DNA from: Balamuthia mandrillaris
Lineage: Eukaryota > Discosea > Longamoebia > Balamuthiidae
DNA: 64,000 bases
Assembly (NCBI GenBank): GCA_031835245.1
Contig: JAVKOQ010000083.1
Location: 51,001-115,000, forward strand
Reading direction: 5' to 3'
A program made the translations under genes and the position numbers. The notes below the pieces were generated by a model. That model was given only the letters and a program-made list of their open reading frames with translations, made no database searches and was not told the origin of the DNA. This document shows positions 34,255 to 45,079 of the stretch, one piece after another. How positions within the stretch are numbered: position 1 is the first letter of the stretch; every line of letters begins with the position of its first letter.

Positions 34255-35298
34255 ATGCTTGGAATGCCAAGAATTTTGGCACAAAACACAAAGAAGAAAG
34301 ACATGCAGCAACCAAGAACGCCACAACAGCAACGCGCTGCCGTCTCAGGCTCGGTCACGACCTCTTCTTCTGCTTCACCTCCTTCTGCTCCTGCTTCATC
34401 CAGTTCCACTTTGCTGCTTCAAACCGGGCAACCACCCGCGCGGACCAACCTGGCGCCCGTTCTTCGCAACTTGGATGAAATGCTTAGCCAGGTCTCCTCC
34501 TTTTTTTGTCAAAGCTTCTCTTCTTCTCTCACTCATTTTTTTCCTTTGTTGTGTTTTGGCTGCTTATTCGTTTCACAAACAAAAATAAAAAGGTGGCCTA
34601 CTTGCGTGCCGGTTGCCAGCAAATCTTTCAAGGCTTTGTCAATCTCGCTCGCGCCGAACGCATGGAAGGAGGTTTCTTTTGCTTCCTTCTCCTTTCTTCT
34701 TTCTTTCTTCTTCTCCTTGCTTCTTGGTTCTTTCTTCCTCTCTTCTTCTCTTGTTCTTCTGCTCCTTCTCCTTCTTCTTCTTGTTCTTCTTGTTCTTCTT
34801 GTTCTTCTTCTTCCTTCCTTCCTTTCCTCTCTTCTTCTTCTTCTTCTTCTTTGCTTCTTCTCTCTAGCTCTCACTTCAAAAACTAAACCACACAAATACA
34901 AAACAGAGAAACTGGCAAAGTCGCTCACTACGCACATACGCTATGTGCTTCGCACCATCAAGAGAATAGGAGACCTTGGCATCGAAGTTCAACGTTTGTT
35001 CTCTTTCTCTTTCTCTTATCTGCTCTATTGTTTCTGCTTTCTGCTCTTGGCTCTTCTTTCCATCTTACTTCCTCTCCTTCTTCCTTTTCTTATTCTTCAT
35101 CTTGTTCTTCTTCTCTCAATACTGAACATTCACTGCTGCAGCGTATCTTATATCTCCTCCCTCCACTGCTGATGCGCTTAACGCTGCTGCTTCATCGTAA
35201 GTTTACTGCCTTCAATGGAAAAGAGGGAGAGGAAGAGGGAGAGAGGAGAGAGGAGAGAGGGGAGAGGAGAGAGGGGAGAGGAGAGAGGAGAGAGAGAG

Positions 35299-35355
<57 letters not shown>

Positions 35356-36623
35356 ACCGCTTCTGACAAACAAAACTACTCAAAGAAGCGTGAGCAACCA
35401 GGTTGGAGACTCGCAAACAGATACATCGATTGTGTGGACGATGGAGCAAGAAGAACCATACGCTAGCTACTTGGCCAAACTTGAACATGAGTACAAATGG
35501 AACAAGAACTTGGCACAACGTTGCGACTTTGCCTACGCGTATGATTTCTTCTCTTCTCTCTTCTCACCTTCTCCTTTTTTTAACCTCTTTCTCTCTCCTT
35601 TTGCTTGCGTCTTTTCCGTTCTCATTTTAATTCTCTTCGTTTCGTTTTTGTTCATCTTCTGCTTCTTTCTTTTCTCAATCTCTTTGCTTTATTTCATTTA
35701 CAGGTCTTTTGAAGCACAACTTAGTTCCCAGTTTCCATTGCTACCAGCGAACACATTAACTGCCTACCAACAACAACGACAACAACAAATACAACACCAA
35801 CAAGAACTAAACATCAAACCACTTTACTCATCACCAGAAGAAAGCTCACCCTCTTCTTCTTCGCTAACTCTTCTCACTGAAACAGATAAAGCACAACCTC
35901 TTTTGCCTAACAACACCAAACTCTTGTAAGCCCTTTCCTCTTCTTTCTCTACTTCTCCCTTTCCTAATTGTACGTGTTTTTAAACAAAAAGGGCGTTGGA
36001 GCGGTTACTTGCAGATTTGTCACAAACAACACAACTTATCTTATCACCGATTCTCTTTGGCCAGTCCACCGCTCATATTCGTGGAATCTCTGTACATTCA
36101 TCCTCCTCCTTGCTTCCTAATTCTTTTCTCTCTTCTATCATTCTTTCATCTTTTCTTTCTTTCTCTTTTCCCTTCTTGCTTTCCTCTCGCTCTTATTATT
36201 ACTTCCAAAATGTATATAGGTCCTCTGCAAAGGAGTATTTCGGGCAAACATTATCTTCCATCTTCGAATTCCTTCTTCTTCCTCTTCCTCTTCTTCTCCT
36301 TTCACCCTCAAACAAACACCAAAGCACGAGGAAACAGCAACCTATACTTCCATGGACCTCGAAGAGACAACAAAACCAGAAGAACCTAAAACGAAACCGA
36401 AAAGAAAAAGAAGCAAGGAAGAAGAGGAAGAAGTCAGTTACGTCAGCGGAGAGTGGGGAGAAGTGGAGTACATTTCTGTTTGTGGCCCGGAGGAAGAAGG
36501 AGGCGGCGTTTGGAGCGTCAGCAAACATCACGTCTTTCGCAAGATGACCACCCATGCCATGCTCGCCAGCCATTACTTTGCTTCGTTGGATCCGGAAGTC
36601 GCCCTGAAACGTCTTGTGGTCCG

Positions 36624-36662
<39 letters not shown>

Positions 36663-36862
36663 CTCTCTCCTAACAAATCGTTTCTCGCAAACAGATGTGG
36701 CTGGAGACCTACAGCACGATGTACTCTGAGGTGTGCAAAGGCTGCAAGAAGCATTTGTGCTATGACAACGAGGAGAGCGCCTTTCTGCCGCCCACGTGGC
36801 ACACCTTTTCGAACGGCGTTCCCTATCATCCCCAATGTCGTCCTTCCGATACTCTGCATTAA
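34255..36862 (+). CDS. Mediator complex subunit 27 homologue
   Basis: Nine exons: 34255-34491, 34593-34671, 34907-34993, 35142-35196, 35386-35538, 35704-35925, 35992-36091, 36220-36618 and 36695-36862, giving 499 aa. MED27 sits in the Mediator tail/upper region and links activators to RNA polymerase II. The C-terminus carries the family signature: a CKGC pair, then LPPTWHTF and YHPQC, i.e. a small zinc-binding module, matching CxxC...LPPTW...HxxC of animal MED27. Helical N-terminal segments (LRNLDEMLSQVAYLRAGCQQ) fit the coiled-coil part. The middle is longer than in animals (about 311 aa) through Gln-, Ser- and Lys-rich inserts. An in-frame Met at 34303 is an alternative start. The exact boundaries of exons 4 and 8 are least sure. 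Confidence 0.82.
35226..35353. repeat. GA-rich tract in a MED27 intron
   Basis: About 130 bp of GAGAGG-type repeats lie in the intron 35197-35385. It is purine-rich on the sense strand, the opposite of nearly all other dinucleotide tracts in introns here. Confidence 0.8.
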
Positions 36863-37053
36863 AAAAATATAAAATAAAAAAAGATATAACGAAAATAAAA
36901 AATTTTAAATTATAAAAATAAAAATAAAATTTTGATAATCGATTATTTAAAATATTATTGAAAATTATCAAATATTTGTGAAATATGTGGAAAAACTAGA
37001 AATATCGAAATATTGAATAAAAATAAATTCGTTGATAAGAAAAAAAAAAAGGG

Positions 37054-38608
37054 ATGAGACCAGAACTAACCACAGAACAAGCGAAAGCGGTGTTGGCTCA
37101 GTACTACGGACATTTGTTACGTGGTCCACAACAGCAACAACAAGCTACAGAAGGGACATCGGCCTCTTCGCCAGAAATAGGTGAAGAAGCGGTGAAACAA
37201 GTGAAAGAATTGAAGTCACTTCCTTCTTACGACGATCAAAACTTCTACGTTCGTCTTGGCTACCTACCACCAGAAGAAGAACAAGAGGACGAAGAATACG
37301 TTCTGAAGGTCTCTCACTCGAAAGAAGAGGAAGGGCTGCTGTCGTTGCAAGCAGCCATTCTGCGACGGTTGGAAGAGAGGGGAGTGAGCTGCCCTTCTTT
37401 GGTCCTTACGAATGAAGGCAACGAGTTGACGACCATTGCAAGCAGCTCTTCTTTTCTTTCTTCTTCTTCTTCGCTGGAGGTCACTTCTTCGTCTTCTCCA
37501 GAGTGTCGACAAAAATTGGGAGGAGAAGATGAAACGTTTATGGTGAGAATGTTGAGGTTTGTGCCGGGAAAGATGTTGAGGAGCGTTCAACATACGCCTC
37601 AACTTCTTCGAAGTGTTGGATCTTCGCTTGCCACTGTGGATAAGGTTTCTTTTTTTCTTCTCGTTCTCTCTTCTCTGCTTCGCGTTCTCGCTATCTATTC
37701 TCTTATGCTTGTTATTTTTGCTTACCACACAATAAAACAGGCATTGGAAGGTTTGACTCATGCAAGTATGAAGCGGGATGATTTGGTGTGGGATCTTCGT
37801 AATGGCGCGCTTCTTCGTTCTCGCCTTCATGCCCTCCACACTGCGCCTCCCATCCGCCTGGGTTAGTTTGTTTTCAACACTCCTCTGTCTTCTGGCATTA
37901 TTCCTCATTCTTCGCTCGTTCAATAGAATTAGTGAAAGCAACACTGGACGAGTTTGAAGAACATGTAGCACCAACATTACACCGCTTTTCTTCTGGAATC
38001 GTTCACGTTCGTTTTTGTACTTCTGCTTTCTTCCGTTTCTTCTTTGTTTCTTTGTGCAACAATATTCACTCAAGTTTTTAAATTATCCACAGAACGACGC
38101 CAACTCTCTGAACGTGGTCGTCTCAGACGATGGCAGCACCGTCAAAGCCATCATCGACTATGGAGACGCCTGCCACACATTTCATGTTTGTAACTTGGCT
38201 ATAGCGATGGCTTATTGCATGCTCTTCAAAGAAGATGAGGAAACTAAGCAGCAAAGTTGTGGTGAGAAATCAATGGAAGCAGGTGCTTGTGTGTTGGAAG
38301 GATATAACTCGGTAAGAGAGTTGCAGGAGGATGAGGTGAGAGTGTTGCCGACTCTCATCAAGTTGAGACTTGCCATCTCCGTCACAAACTCTGCTCTTTC
38401 GCGGATGCAACACCCAAACGATGATTATGTTGCGGTTTGTTCTCTTCCCTCTGTTCTCTTGCTCTCCTCTCGCTTCTACTCTGCTAACCTCTTCTCGTAT
38501 TGTTAACAAAAAAAGATTGATGAACGAGGAGCTTGGCATTTGTTGGAAGTGTTGAACCGACGGACGGCGACAAGTCTCGCTGATGTTTTGTGGCAGTTTA
38601 TCCGCTGA
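37054..38608 (+). CDS. Hydroxylysine kinase-like aminoglycoside phosphotransferase family protein
   Basis: Five exons: 37054-37644, 37741-37861, 37927-38006, 38093-38434 and 38516-38608, giving 408 aa. It has the APH/choline-kinase fold. The N-lobe carries SYDDQNFYVRLG, as in hydroxylysine kinases (DxNFxV), and VLKVSHS with the ATP-binding Lys. The catalytic loop is IVHNDANSLNVVV (HxDxxxxN) and the metal-binding motif IIDYGDACHTFHV, followed by AIAMAYCML, which matches hydroxylysine kinase more than choline kinase. A Ser-rich loop of about 25 residues interrupts the N-lobe. All catalytic residues are present. Expected role is GTP- or ATP-dependent phosphorylation of a small amine such as hydroxylysine, in amino-acid breakdown; the substrate is inferred. 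A poly-A tract precedes the ATG. Confidence 0.82.
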
Positions 38609-38724
38609 AGAACACAAAGTACGCTTTCTCTTTGTAGTCGTTGTCTTTTTTCGTGTTTAGTTATTTATTTTTCAGTATTTAACATCAACAGTAACTGTTT
38701 AAACAGAAAAGAGTATTGATGTGT

Positions 38725-41567
38725 TTAGTTTTCTTCGTTTCTCTGGATCTCCAACTTTTCTCTCAACTCTCTTTCTCTCTTTTCGGCTTGTTCGCGGATG
38801 GCGGCCAGTTGCTCCAAAGAAGGCAGATACCCATCAAACAGGTCCAAACCAAGACAGCGAACCTCGAAAAGGTTCGCACCAAACGCGACTTTGATTCCAT
38901 TTAAGCTGGACAGCGTTTTTTGTGCCGCTTCATACGTTTCTCTCACTGGAGCTGAACAATTGCTTGGTGTTAGCATTACAACACTTGGGGAGAGAGAGAG
39001 AGAGAGAGAACCAAGAAGGAAGAAGGAAAATGAATGAAGAACAAACCAGGAAGTTCAGGATCGCAAATAACTTCGGCGAGGGAAGGAAGTACTTGCTGGA
39101 TGGCATGGAAGCCCAGATAATTGTAGATGTTTGGTGGCAAAAAGTGAAGCACACCCCTGCGACCTTCATCAAAGAACGCGGCGAGGTCATCAAATTGGAG
39201 CTCTGTATTGCAGAAAAACATCAGCAAAGAGAAAAGGGAAATGAATATACATAAAAGAGAGAAGGACGTACGTAAGGCGATATTTTGCAGTCGGACCAAA
39301 AGGTTCAAAAAGTCGGCGATGGCCCAGTCATCGCTCATCTCGGAGCGAACGAGATCCTCGACCAAGCTGCGAAAGTTTTGGCGTTTGTAAGCAGCATTCA
39401 CGGCGAGACGGAACTTGACAAGCTCCTCGCTCTCGCTCAAAGTAGGCTTTTGGGCCAATTCCAACAGAGCTTGGTGAAAAAGAAAAAAAAGATGGTGAGA
39501 AGAATTAAGACAAAACAAGAGGAGAGAATGAATAAGATACCTGTGAAGTCGTTCAGCTGAAGCTCTTGAAGAATGTCATTGATAGCATCAGCATCAACAG
39601 AGTTTTTCACATCGAAAATGAAATACATGGCATACACTTGTTGGTCGCCCTCTCCTTTCGAGAGTTTGGTCTCAACGCGCTGGAACTTGGTGCCTCTCTT
39701 CTCCTGCCCAAACGCCATGCTCACGATGTTCTTGATTGAGCCAGAGAGCTCGCCTAGGGCGAAGGCGTCCTGTCCTGGCTTCACCGCGAAGGAAAACACC
39801 ACAATCAAAGTCGCCTCATCGGCTTCAACTGACTTTCTTAGAGTGGACACTATAAAAGTTTTTTATCGCGAAGAGTTCGACAAAGAAAAAAATTACATTA
39901 GAGAATGCAAAAAATGCAAAAAATTACTGATATTGAAAGAATGAAGAGAACGAAGAGAATGCAGAGAATACAAGGAATGCAGAGAATGCGAAAAATGAAA
40001 AGAATGCAGAGTGACGAGCACAAACCTGATTCCGCAGCGTAACTGTGGGAGAAAGAGATGGAGGAAGCGGCTGTCTCGGCAAACTCCCCGACTTGCAGTT
40101 GCACGGAAAAAGAGCCTTGTTGTTGTTTGCTCGCTACCGCGTTGTTCTTCAACGAGGAAGAGCCTTCATTTGTGATGGTTTTGAAAGTTAAAAAGTTGTT
40201 GGTTTGCAAACAAAAGAGAGGAAACGAGCTGGAATAACGAGAAGCAGAGAAGTGAAGAGAAAGAAGAGAGGAGAAGAGAGATTTTTACTTTTGGCAAGAA
40301 CGGAAGTAAAGTGGGTAAGGTTCTGAAGCACTTGCTGTTCACAGAATAATAAATTACATGGTGTTAGCAATTATATGTTGTTAGCGCAGAGAGAGGAAGC
40401 AACAAACTTTGGAATGCAGCTTCAGTTTCAACAGACGCAACTTTTCACCTTCTTGAGTGCCGTGCTCTTTCTCAGACTTCCACCATGAAAAGAACTCTTC
40501 CTTTTTTTTAATTATTGTTTGTTGCGATGGTGAATTAAAGAAGAAAAGCGAGAAACGACCCGAGAGGGAGAGAACGAGAGAAGCGAAAAGAAGAGAGGAG
40601 AGGAGAGAAAGAAAGAGAGAGAAGAGAGACAAGAGACGAGAGACTTACAAAATCAACTGTGCCATTTCCATCGGTATCTTTTTTTTTTTGTTTTAACCAT
40701 TATTGCAATATGTAAAACCCGATAAGTAGATCCACAAAAGCAACAAAAATGAGAGGGGAAAGAGAGGCGAGAGAACGAACCGAGTTGCTTAAGTGACTGT
40801 TTGGCCTCCTCGTCGGTCAGCGTAAGTCCCAGTTTGAACGCCAAGGCTTGGAACTCTTTAAAGTCGAGCGCTCCACTCCCATCGGCGTCCACCGCGTTAA
40901 ACACTTTTCTTACCTTGTCTTTTTTTTTTGGTAAAGAAGATGAGAAACAAAAAAAAAAGACAAGATGAAGCAACCCAAAGATGAAGAAGAAAAAGAAGAA
41001 GGCAACGCAAAAACAAACCTCTCTTTTTTTCCAGTTTGTTGGCCTCCATTACGGCCACTTTCTTTTTGAGTTCGCGGTACTCATTGAGGTCTATGTCGGC
41101 GGGAGAGTTGAGGCCCAGCTGGATGCCTTTGGCTCCTTGCAAGCTGCCGGCCCTCTTGCGCCCAGACTTCCAGCCTTCCGCTGCCACCGCTTTACTGCCT
41201 TCCATTCCCTGTTGTTTGTTCTTTTCTCTGCGCAGTTCTTCTTGTCTGCGTCTTATTGCTGACCCCCTGTGAAGCGAACACGGATCAACTACGTCCAACC
41301 TTTGCTCATTTTGTGCCTGTCCCACATGAGTGAGCTCCCTCCCAGTTGGGTGTGCAAAGGGGCAGGGTTTTAATTCCTTTTATTCCTGGAGATCGGGGAA
41401 CTATGGGCTTACGTCAGTCATAGCCGAGGGGTCAATCAAAAGGCGATCGGAGATTGCTTCGCACGTTCGATGCTCGCTGCCAACATATCATGTAATTAGA
41501 TCACCCGATTAATTCTTTGACCGTTACCTTCTAGACCTTCTAGGGCGCCTGAACAAATGGAGGCCAT
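38725..41567 (-). CDS. EF-hand protein of unknown family
   Basis: Twelve exons on the minus strand: 41567-41528, 41456-41413, 41376-41019, 40918-40781, 40677-40649, 40500-40408, 40334-40289, 40163-40026, 39849-39541, 39469-39272, 39202-39047 and 38951-38725, giving 591 aa. The first two exons were inferred because the third stays open upstream without an ATG; the joined start reads MASICSGALEGLEAISDRLL. Two canonical EF-hand loops follow at about residues 160-215: DADGSGALDFKEF and DTDGNGTVDFEEF (the latter split by an intron). The second half holds a beta-like part (about 290-400) and a helical armadillo-like part with RLAVNAAYKRQNFRSLVED, FLPPNIYNYLG and a coiled-coil end (EQLAAIREQAEKRERELREK). 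Calcium binding is well supported; the rest matches no family I know. The stop lies 116 bp from the kinase stop (convergent). Confidence 0.72.
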
Positions 41568-41828
41568 GCATGGGATCGCTATGGGAACGACTACAGTGCT
41601 GGTTGGTGTTTCTTGACCACAAAGGAACGCTCCACAAGTGATGCTATCACCGCCAAATTGGTGCTCAAATGCTCTGATTTAGATGCCCTCTGTTCCACAG
41701 AACCACAAGGACATGACCAAGGCAAGCGCACATTGGCCATGTTGTGCCTTGGCAGTGCCGCCAGAGCGGGGTGGCGTATGGCTCTGGTTTGGCTTGCTGC
41801 AAATATTTTCTAAACGAAGAAAGCGAAG

Positions 41829-42323
41829 ATGTCTTCAAAAAAGATAACGATCTTTTTCGGCGACTTTTCGGCTGATTCATCCGATCCAGCGATCGCCAAA
41901 ATTTTCCAGCAATCCCACGTCGACATGGTTAAAGCAGCGGGCCTTGTCCCCACCGTGGGACGCAGCAAGAGACAAATTCTCCGATTGCTGGAGACACTCG
42001 CCGGGCAAACCTCCTTCGCACAGCTGGAATTCGTGTTTATTGGACACGGGGAAGAAGGGACGGGGAACTGGGTTATCAACGAGCATGAGGTCATTACGGC
42101 TGAAGAGGTGCAGAAGGCACTAGAACCATGGCAAGGAAAAGACCCCATCAAGCTCAAGACGTTCGCTTGTCATGACCACCTTTGGAAAAACAGGGCCTGG
42201 CCACCAAACATTCTTTTTTGCCCCGCATCGACACCAGATAAGAATGAGGGGAAACTGAGAGCAAAAAAGATATCAGGTAAAGTAGAACATCCTGAGTTTG
42301 AGGAATATTTGAATAATATTTGA
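41829..42323 (+). CDS. Small single-domain caspase-fold (C14-like) protein
   Basis: An intronless gene of 164 codons. The sequence runs ITIFFGDFSADS, then a helix, LEFVFIGHGEEGTGNW with a candidate catalytic His in GHGE, ITAEEVQKALEPW, and LKTFACHDHLW with a candidate catalytic Cys. The strand-GHG and strand-xxCH order is that of the caspase/metacaspase p20 subunit and CHAT proteases. The protein is very short and has no prodomain or p10-like part, and the residues after the Cys differ from the usual DxCHSG. It may be a minimal protease or an inactive relative. Lack of introns in an intron-rich region is notable. It runs tail to tail with the exosome gene, with only 14 bp between stops. Confidence 0.6.
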   Translation: MSSKKITIFFGDFSADSSDPAIAKIFQQSHVDMVKAAGLVPTVGRSKRQILRLLETLAGQTSFAQLEFVFIGHGEEGTGNWVINEHEVITAEEVQKALEPWQGKDPIKLKTFACHDHLWKNRAWPPNILFCPASTPDKNEGKLRAKKISGKVEHPEFEEYLNNI

Positions 42324-42337
42324 ATATTTGATTAATA

Positions 42338-43644
42338 CTAAGAAGTAGAAATGGAATTATTCTCTTGCTTCAGCTTGGAGTTCGTGCTTTCAACTAAGTT
42401 CTGTTTCATCATAGAATAAATCTTTGTGCATCCATCGATGCACAACTCTAACGCCTTTTTGTTTTTGTTTTGTTAGAAAGGAGAATGAAAAAGAAAAAAG
42501 ATGGTGGAATAAAAATAAGAGTTCACCTCTAATGTCTGCGAAGAAGAAAGTTCTCCTTTTTGAAGCATTTGTGTGACCTGTTCTTGAGAGGGCATGTAGG
42601 CCAAAGTCAAGGAGGATCGTTGATGCTTCTCCTCAACGCTGCTTGGATCCAACACTATAATCGAACCTACCGAAGCCTTAATGAAAAGCAAAAGACCAAA
42701 GTAAATGAAACAGAGAAAATGACAAAAGAAAAAAAGAATTCGTCGTACAATAGAACATGCAGGAACGAGGTCATACATCTCGATGCCAGCATCAGCCAGG
42801 GCCAAAGAGGCAGCCGTGATGGCAGCGGAGAGAGCGGAGCCATCCGCTTGAAGGACCAACGCAAAAACGTCAACCTCCGCTTTGGGAAACGTGTCCAAAA
42901 TGAGAGAGACTTCCAACGCTTGTTGCATCAGCATCGAGAACTCTTTTTCTTCTTTGTCCTTTTGTTTTATTTTGTTTTGTTGAAATGATGAAGTGAAAAA
43001 GTCAAAAGCAAGAAAAAGAGAGTTGTGGGAGAGGAGGAAACGGATAGGACAGAGGAAGAAAAAAAGAGCGTAACGTAAAAGAGAAGATACCAACAAAGAG
43101 AAATAAGGACGGAGGAATGGAGAAGAGGACAGCGAAAGGAGGAATAAAGAAAGAAAGAAAACGAGAAAAGAAAGAAAAGAGAAAGATGGGTGGTAAATGA
43201 ACTCACGGGCATGTATTTCCGTTTCTCTCCCTCGAAAGCAAACGTCGTGTATTTGAAGTCGCAGTTGAGCTTTCCCTGCTCGCTGTAGGTAGTCTTTGGT
43301 GTTTGCCGTGGGCCATAAACGCCGACAATGACCTTTGTGTTGTTCAGTTCGATGTAGGCAGAGCCTGAAGCCTGCGTGATAACGCCTGTCTTCAAAACTT
43401 TGATGTTTCCAAAAAAAAAAAAACGTAACAGAAGCGATGAGTGAGCGAAGATTGAAAAAAGTAGAGGAGGGTAAAAAAACAAACACATAGGCCGAAACTG
43501 ATCGGGCGTTCTGCCATCTGTGCGAGTATTTTTCTTGATGAGTGTTTCTGGTGTGTGCTTCACCGCTCCCTCGACGATAGGAATACGGGTTTCCACCGGG
43601 GCCACAAACCGAAACTTGTCCTTCTTGCCTTCGGCGCTCGCCAT
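42338..43644 (-). CDS. RNase PH-like exosome core subunit (MTR3/RRP41-like)
   Basis: Five exons on the minus strand: 43644-43485, 43397-43207, 42958-42749, 42676-42527 and 42454-42338, giving 275 aa. It is one of the six RNase PH-fold subunits of the RNA exosome ring, acting in RNA decay in nucleus and cytoplasm. Motifs are NTRTDGRTPDQFRPMFLKTG, ASGSAYIELNNTKVIVGVYG then PRQ, LNCDFKYTTFAF, MQQALEVSLILDTFPKAEVD, LQADGSALSAAITAASLALADA and SIIVLDPS. The order fits RRP41/MTR3 proteins; the long N-terminal extension before RTDGR points to the MTR3 (EXOSC6) or plant RRP41-like branch. Eukaryotic ring subunits are usually catalytically inert. It shares a 234-bp divergent promoter with the uL5 gene. 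Confidence 0.9.
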
Positions 43645-43878
43645 CTTTCGTTCTACTTTGGTTCTTTGTTGTCGACTCTCTGTCGACACAATCTCGTGAC
43701 TTATCTCTTCTCCACCCACGAAACTCCGCCATTTTTTTGAACTCCGGAACCCTCAAAGTGCTCCCCTCTCGTATCCACATCCTCACGCAAGACCCCTCCC
43801 TTCCATTTCCTCTTCTCTCTTTTCCAGTACCCCAAAAAGAGCCAGGGCTGACGACGTCGAAGAGAGCTTGAAATCCCA
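43645..43878. promoter_or_regulatory. Divergent promoter shared by exosome subunit and uL5 genes
   Basis: Only 234 bp separate two start codons on opposite strands, so both promoters must overlap or share elements. Repeated TTCGTTCTAC/TTGGTTC and GTCGAC (43670 and 43681) motifs lie within it. No TATA box is evident. Confidence 0.5.
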
Positions 43879-44722
43879 CCATGGTGCGCAAGCCCGACCC
43901 TCCTCTTCTTGCTTCTTCCTCTTCCCTCTCGTTCTTCTTTCCCTTTCCAGCCCTTTTCTCTCTTGCTGGGTCGATCCGCAACTCTTTCTGCCCCTTTCGG
44001 AGGAATAGCATCTCACGCCTTGATCTGTTTGTCATGAACGATTATGTTGTGATTTCTTTCTTTAGGCCGATAAAGCACAGAAGAAACCCAAGAGCGAGAA
44101 CCCCATGAGGAAGCTCGCCATTGAGAAGCTCGTTCTCAACATTAGCGTTGGTGAGAGCGGTGACAGGCTTACCAGGGCTTCCAAGGTGCTCGAGCAGCTC
44201 ACTGGTCAGGTTCCCGTGACCTCCAAGGGTAAAATCACCTTTCCTTCACTTTCCCACACCTTTTGCTCCACCTTTTTCCTCTTGTTCCCTTCACTCGCTC
44301 CCGTTTTCCTCTGTTCTTACATTGTGCCAAATTCAACAGCTCGTTTCACCATCCGTAGCTTCGGCATCAAGAGGAACGAAAAGATTGCTTGCCACGTTAC
44401 CGTTCGCGGCGAACGTGCCGAGGAGATTCTTGAGAAGGGCTTGAAGGTGAAAGAGTACGAGCTCAACAGAAAGAACTTCAGTGACACAGGCTGCTTCGGC
44501 TTTGGCATTGAGGAACACATTGATCTTGGCATCAAGTACGATCCCTCCATTGGTATCTACGGTATGGACTTCTACGTTGTGCTCGGCAGACCCGGCTTCA
44601 GGGTGAGCCGCAGGAGGTCTCGCACCAACACCGTTGGTCGTTCTCACCGAGTCTCCAAGGATGAATCCATCAAATGGTTCGAGGACAGGTTCGAGGGCAT
44701 CGTCCTCCCCAGACGCACGTAA
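43879..44722 (+). CDS. RPL11: 60S ribosomal protein uL5 (RPL11)
   Basis: Three exons: 43879-43881, 44066-44228 and 44340-44722, giving 182 aa (human 178). The first intron falls directly after the ATG, leaving a 3-nt coding exon; reading straight through instead gives a non-family Ser-rich peptide. Exon 2 begins [20 protein letters not shown] and continues [20 protein letters not shown], exon 3 has [33 protein letters not shown] and [20 protein letters not shown], all diagnostic of eukaryotic uL5. It binds 5S rRNA in the central protuberance of the large subunit. Codons look biased toward C- or G-ending forms, as expected for a highly expressed gene. Confidence 0.97.
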
Positions 44723-44819
44723 GCGCTCTTCTTCGTTATACAATAAACCTGGGCAAGCTCTCTCTTTTTATGATCCCTCTTCCTTTGTTTCTGTTTTGTT
44801 CAGCACTCTCCCTCCTTCC

Positions 44820-44857
<38 letters not shown>

Positions 44858-45079
44858 CTCTCTTGTTCAGTTTTTTTTTGTGTCTACCTTTGGCGAAGGG
44901 CAAACAACGAGGAGAGAAGGAACAAGTTTTTGTGTTTACTTAACCAAGGGAGCAAACCGCAAAAAACGCTCGCCAAGAAAAAAGTTTTGTTCCTATTGTT
45001 AACCTGGCGGTGGTGTTGCCTCTGGTTCCCTGCGTCTTGCTCCTACAATGGTTAGACCACGCTTTTTCTCCTCCTTTTG
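44723..45079. other. Intergenic gap with (CT)n tract
   Basis: The 357-bp gap follows uL5. It has a CT microsatellite at about 44822-44856 and a GC-richer part near 45003-45060. No gene was supported, although a 5' UTR exon of the next gene may lie here. Confidence 0.4.
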
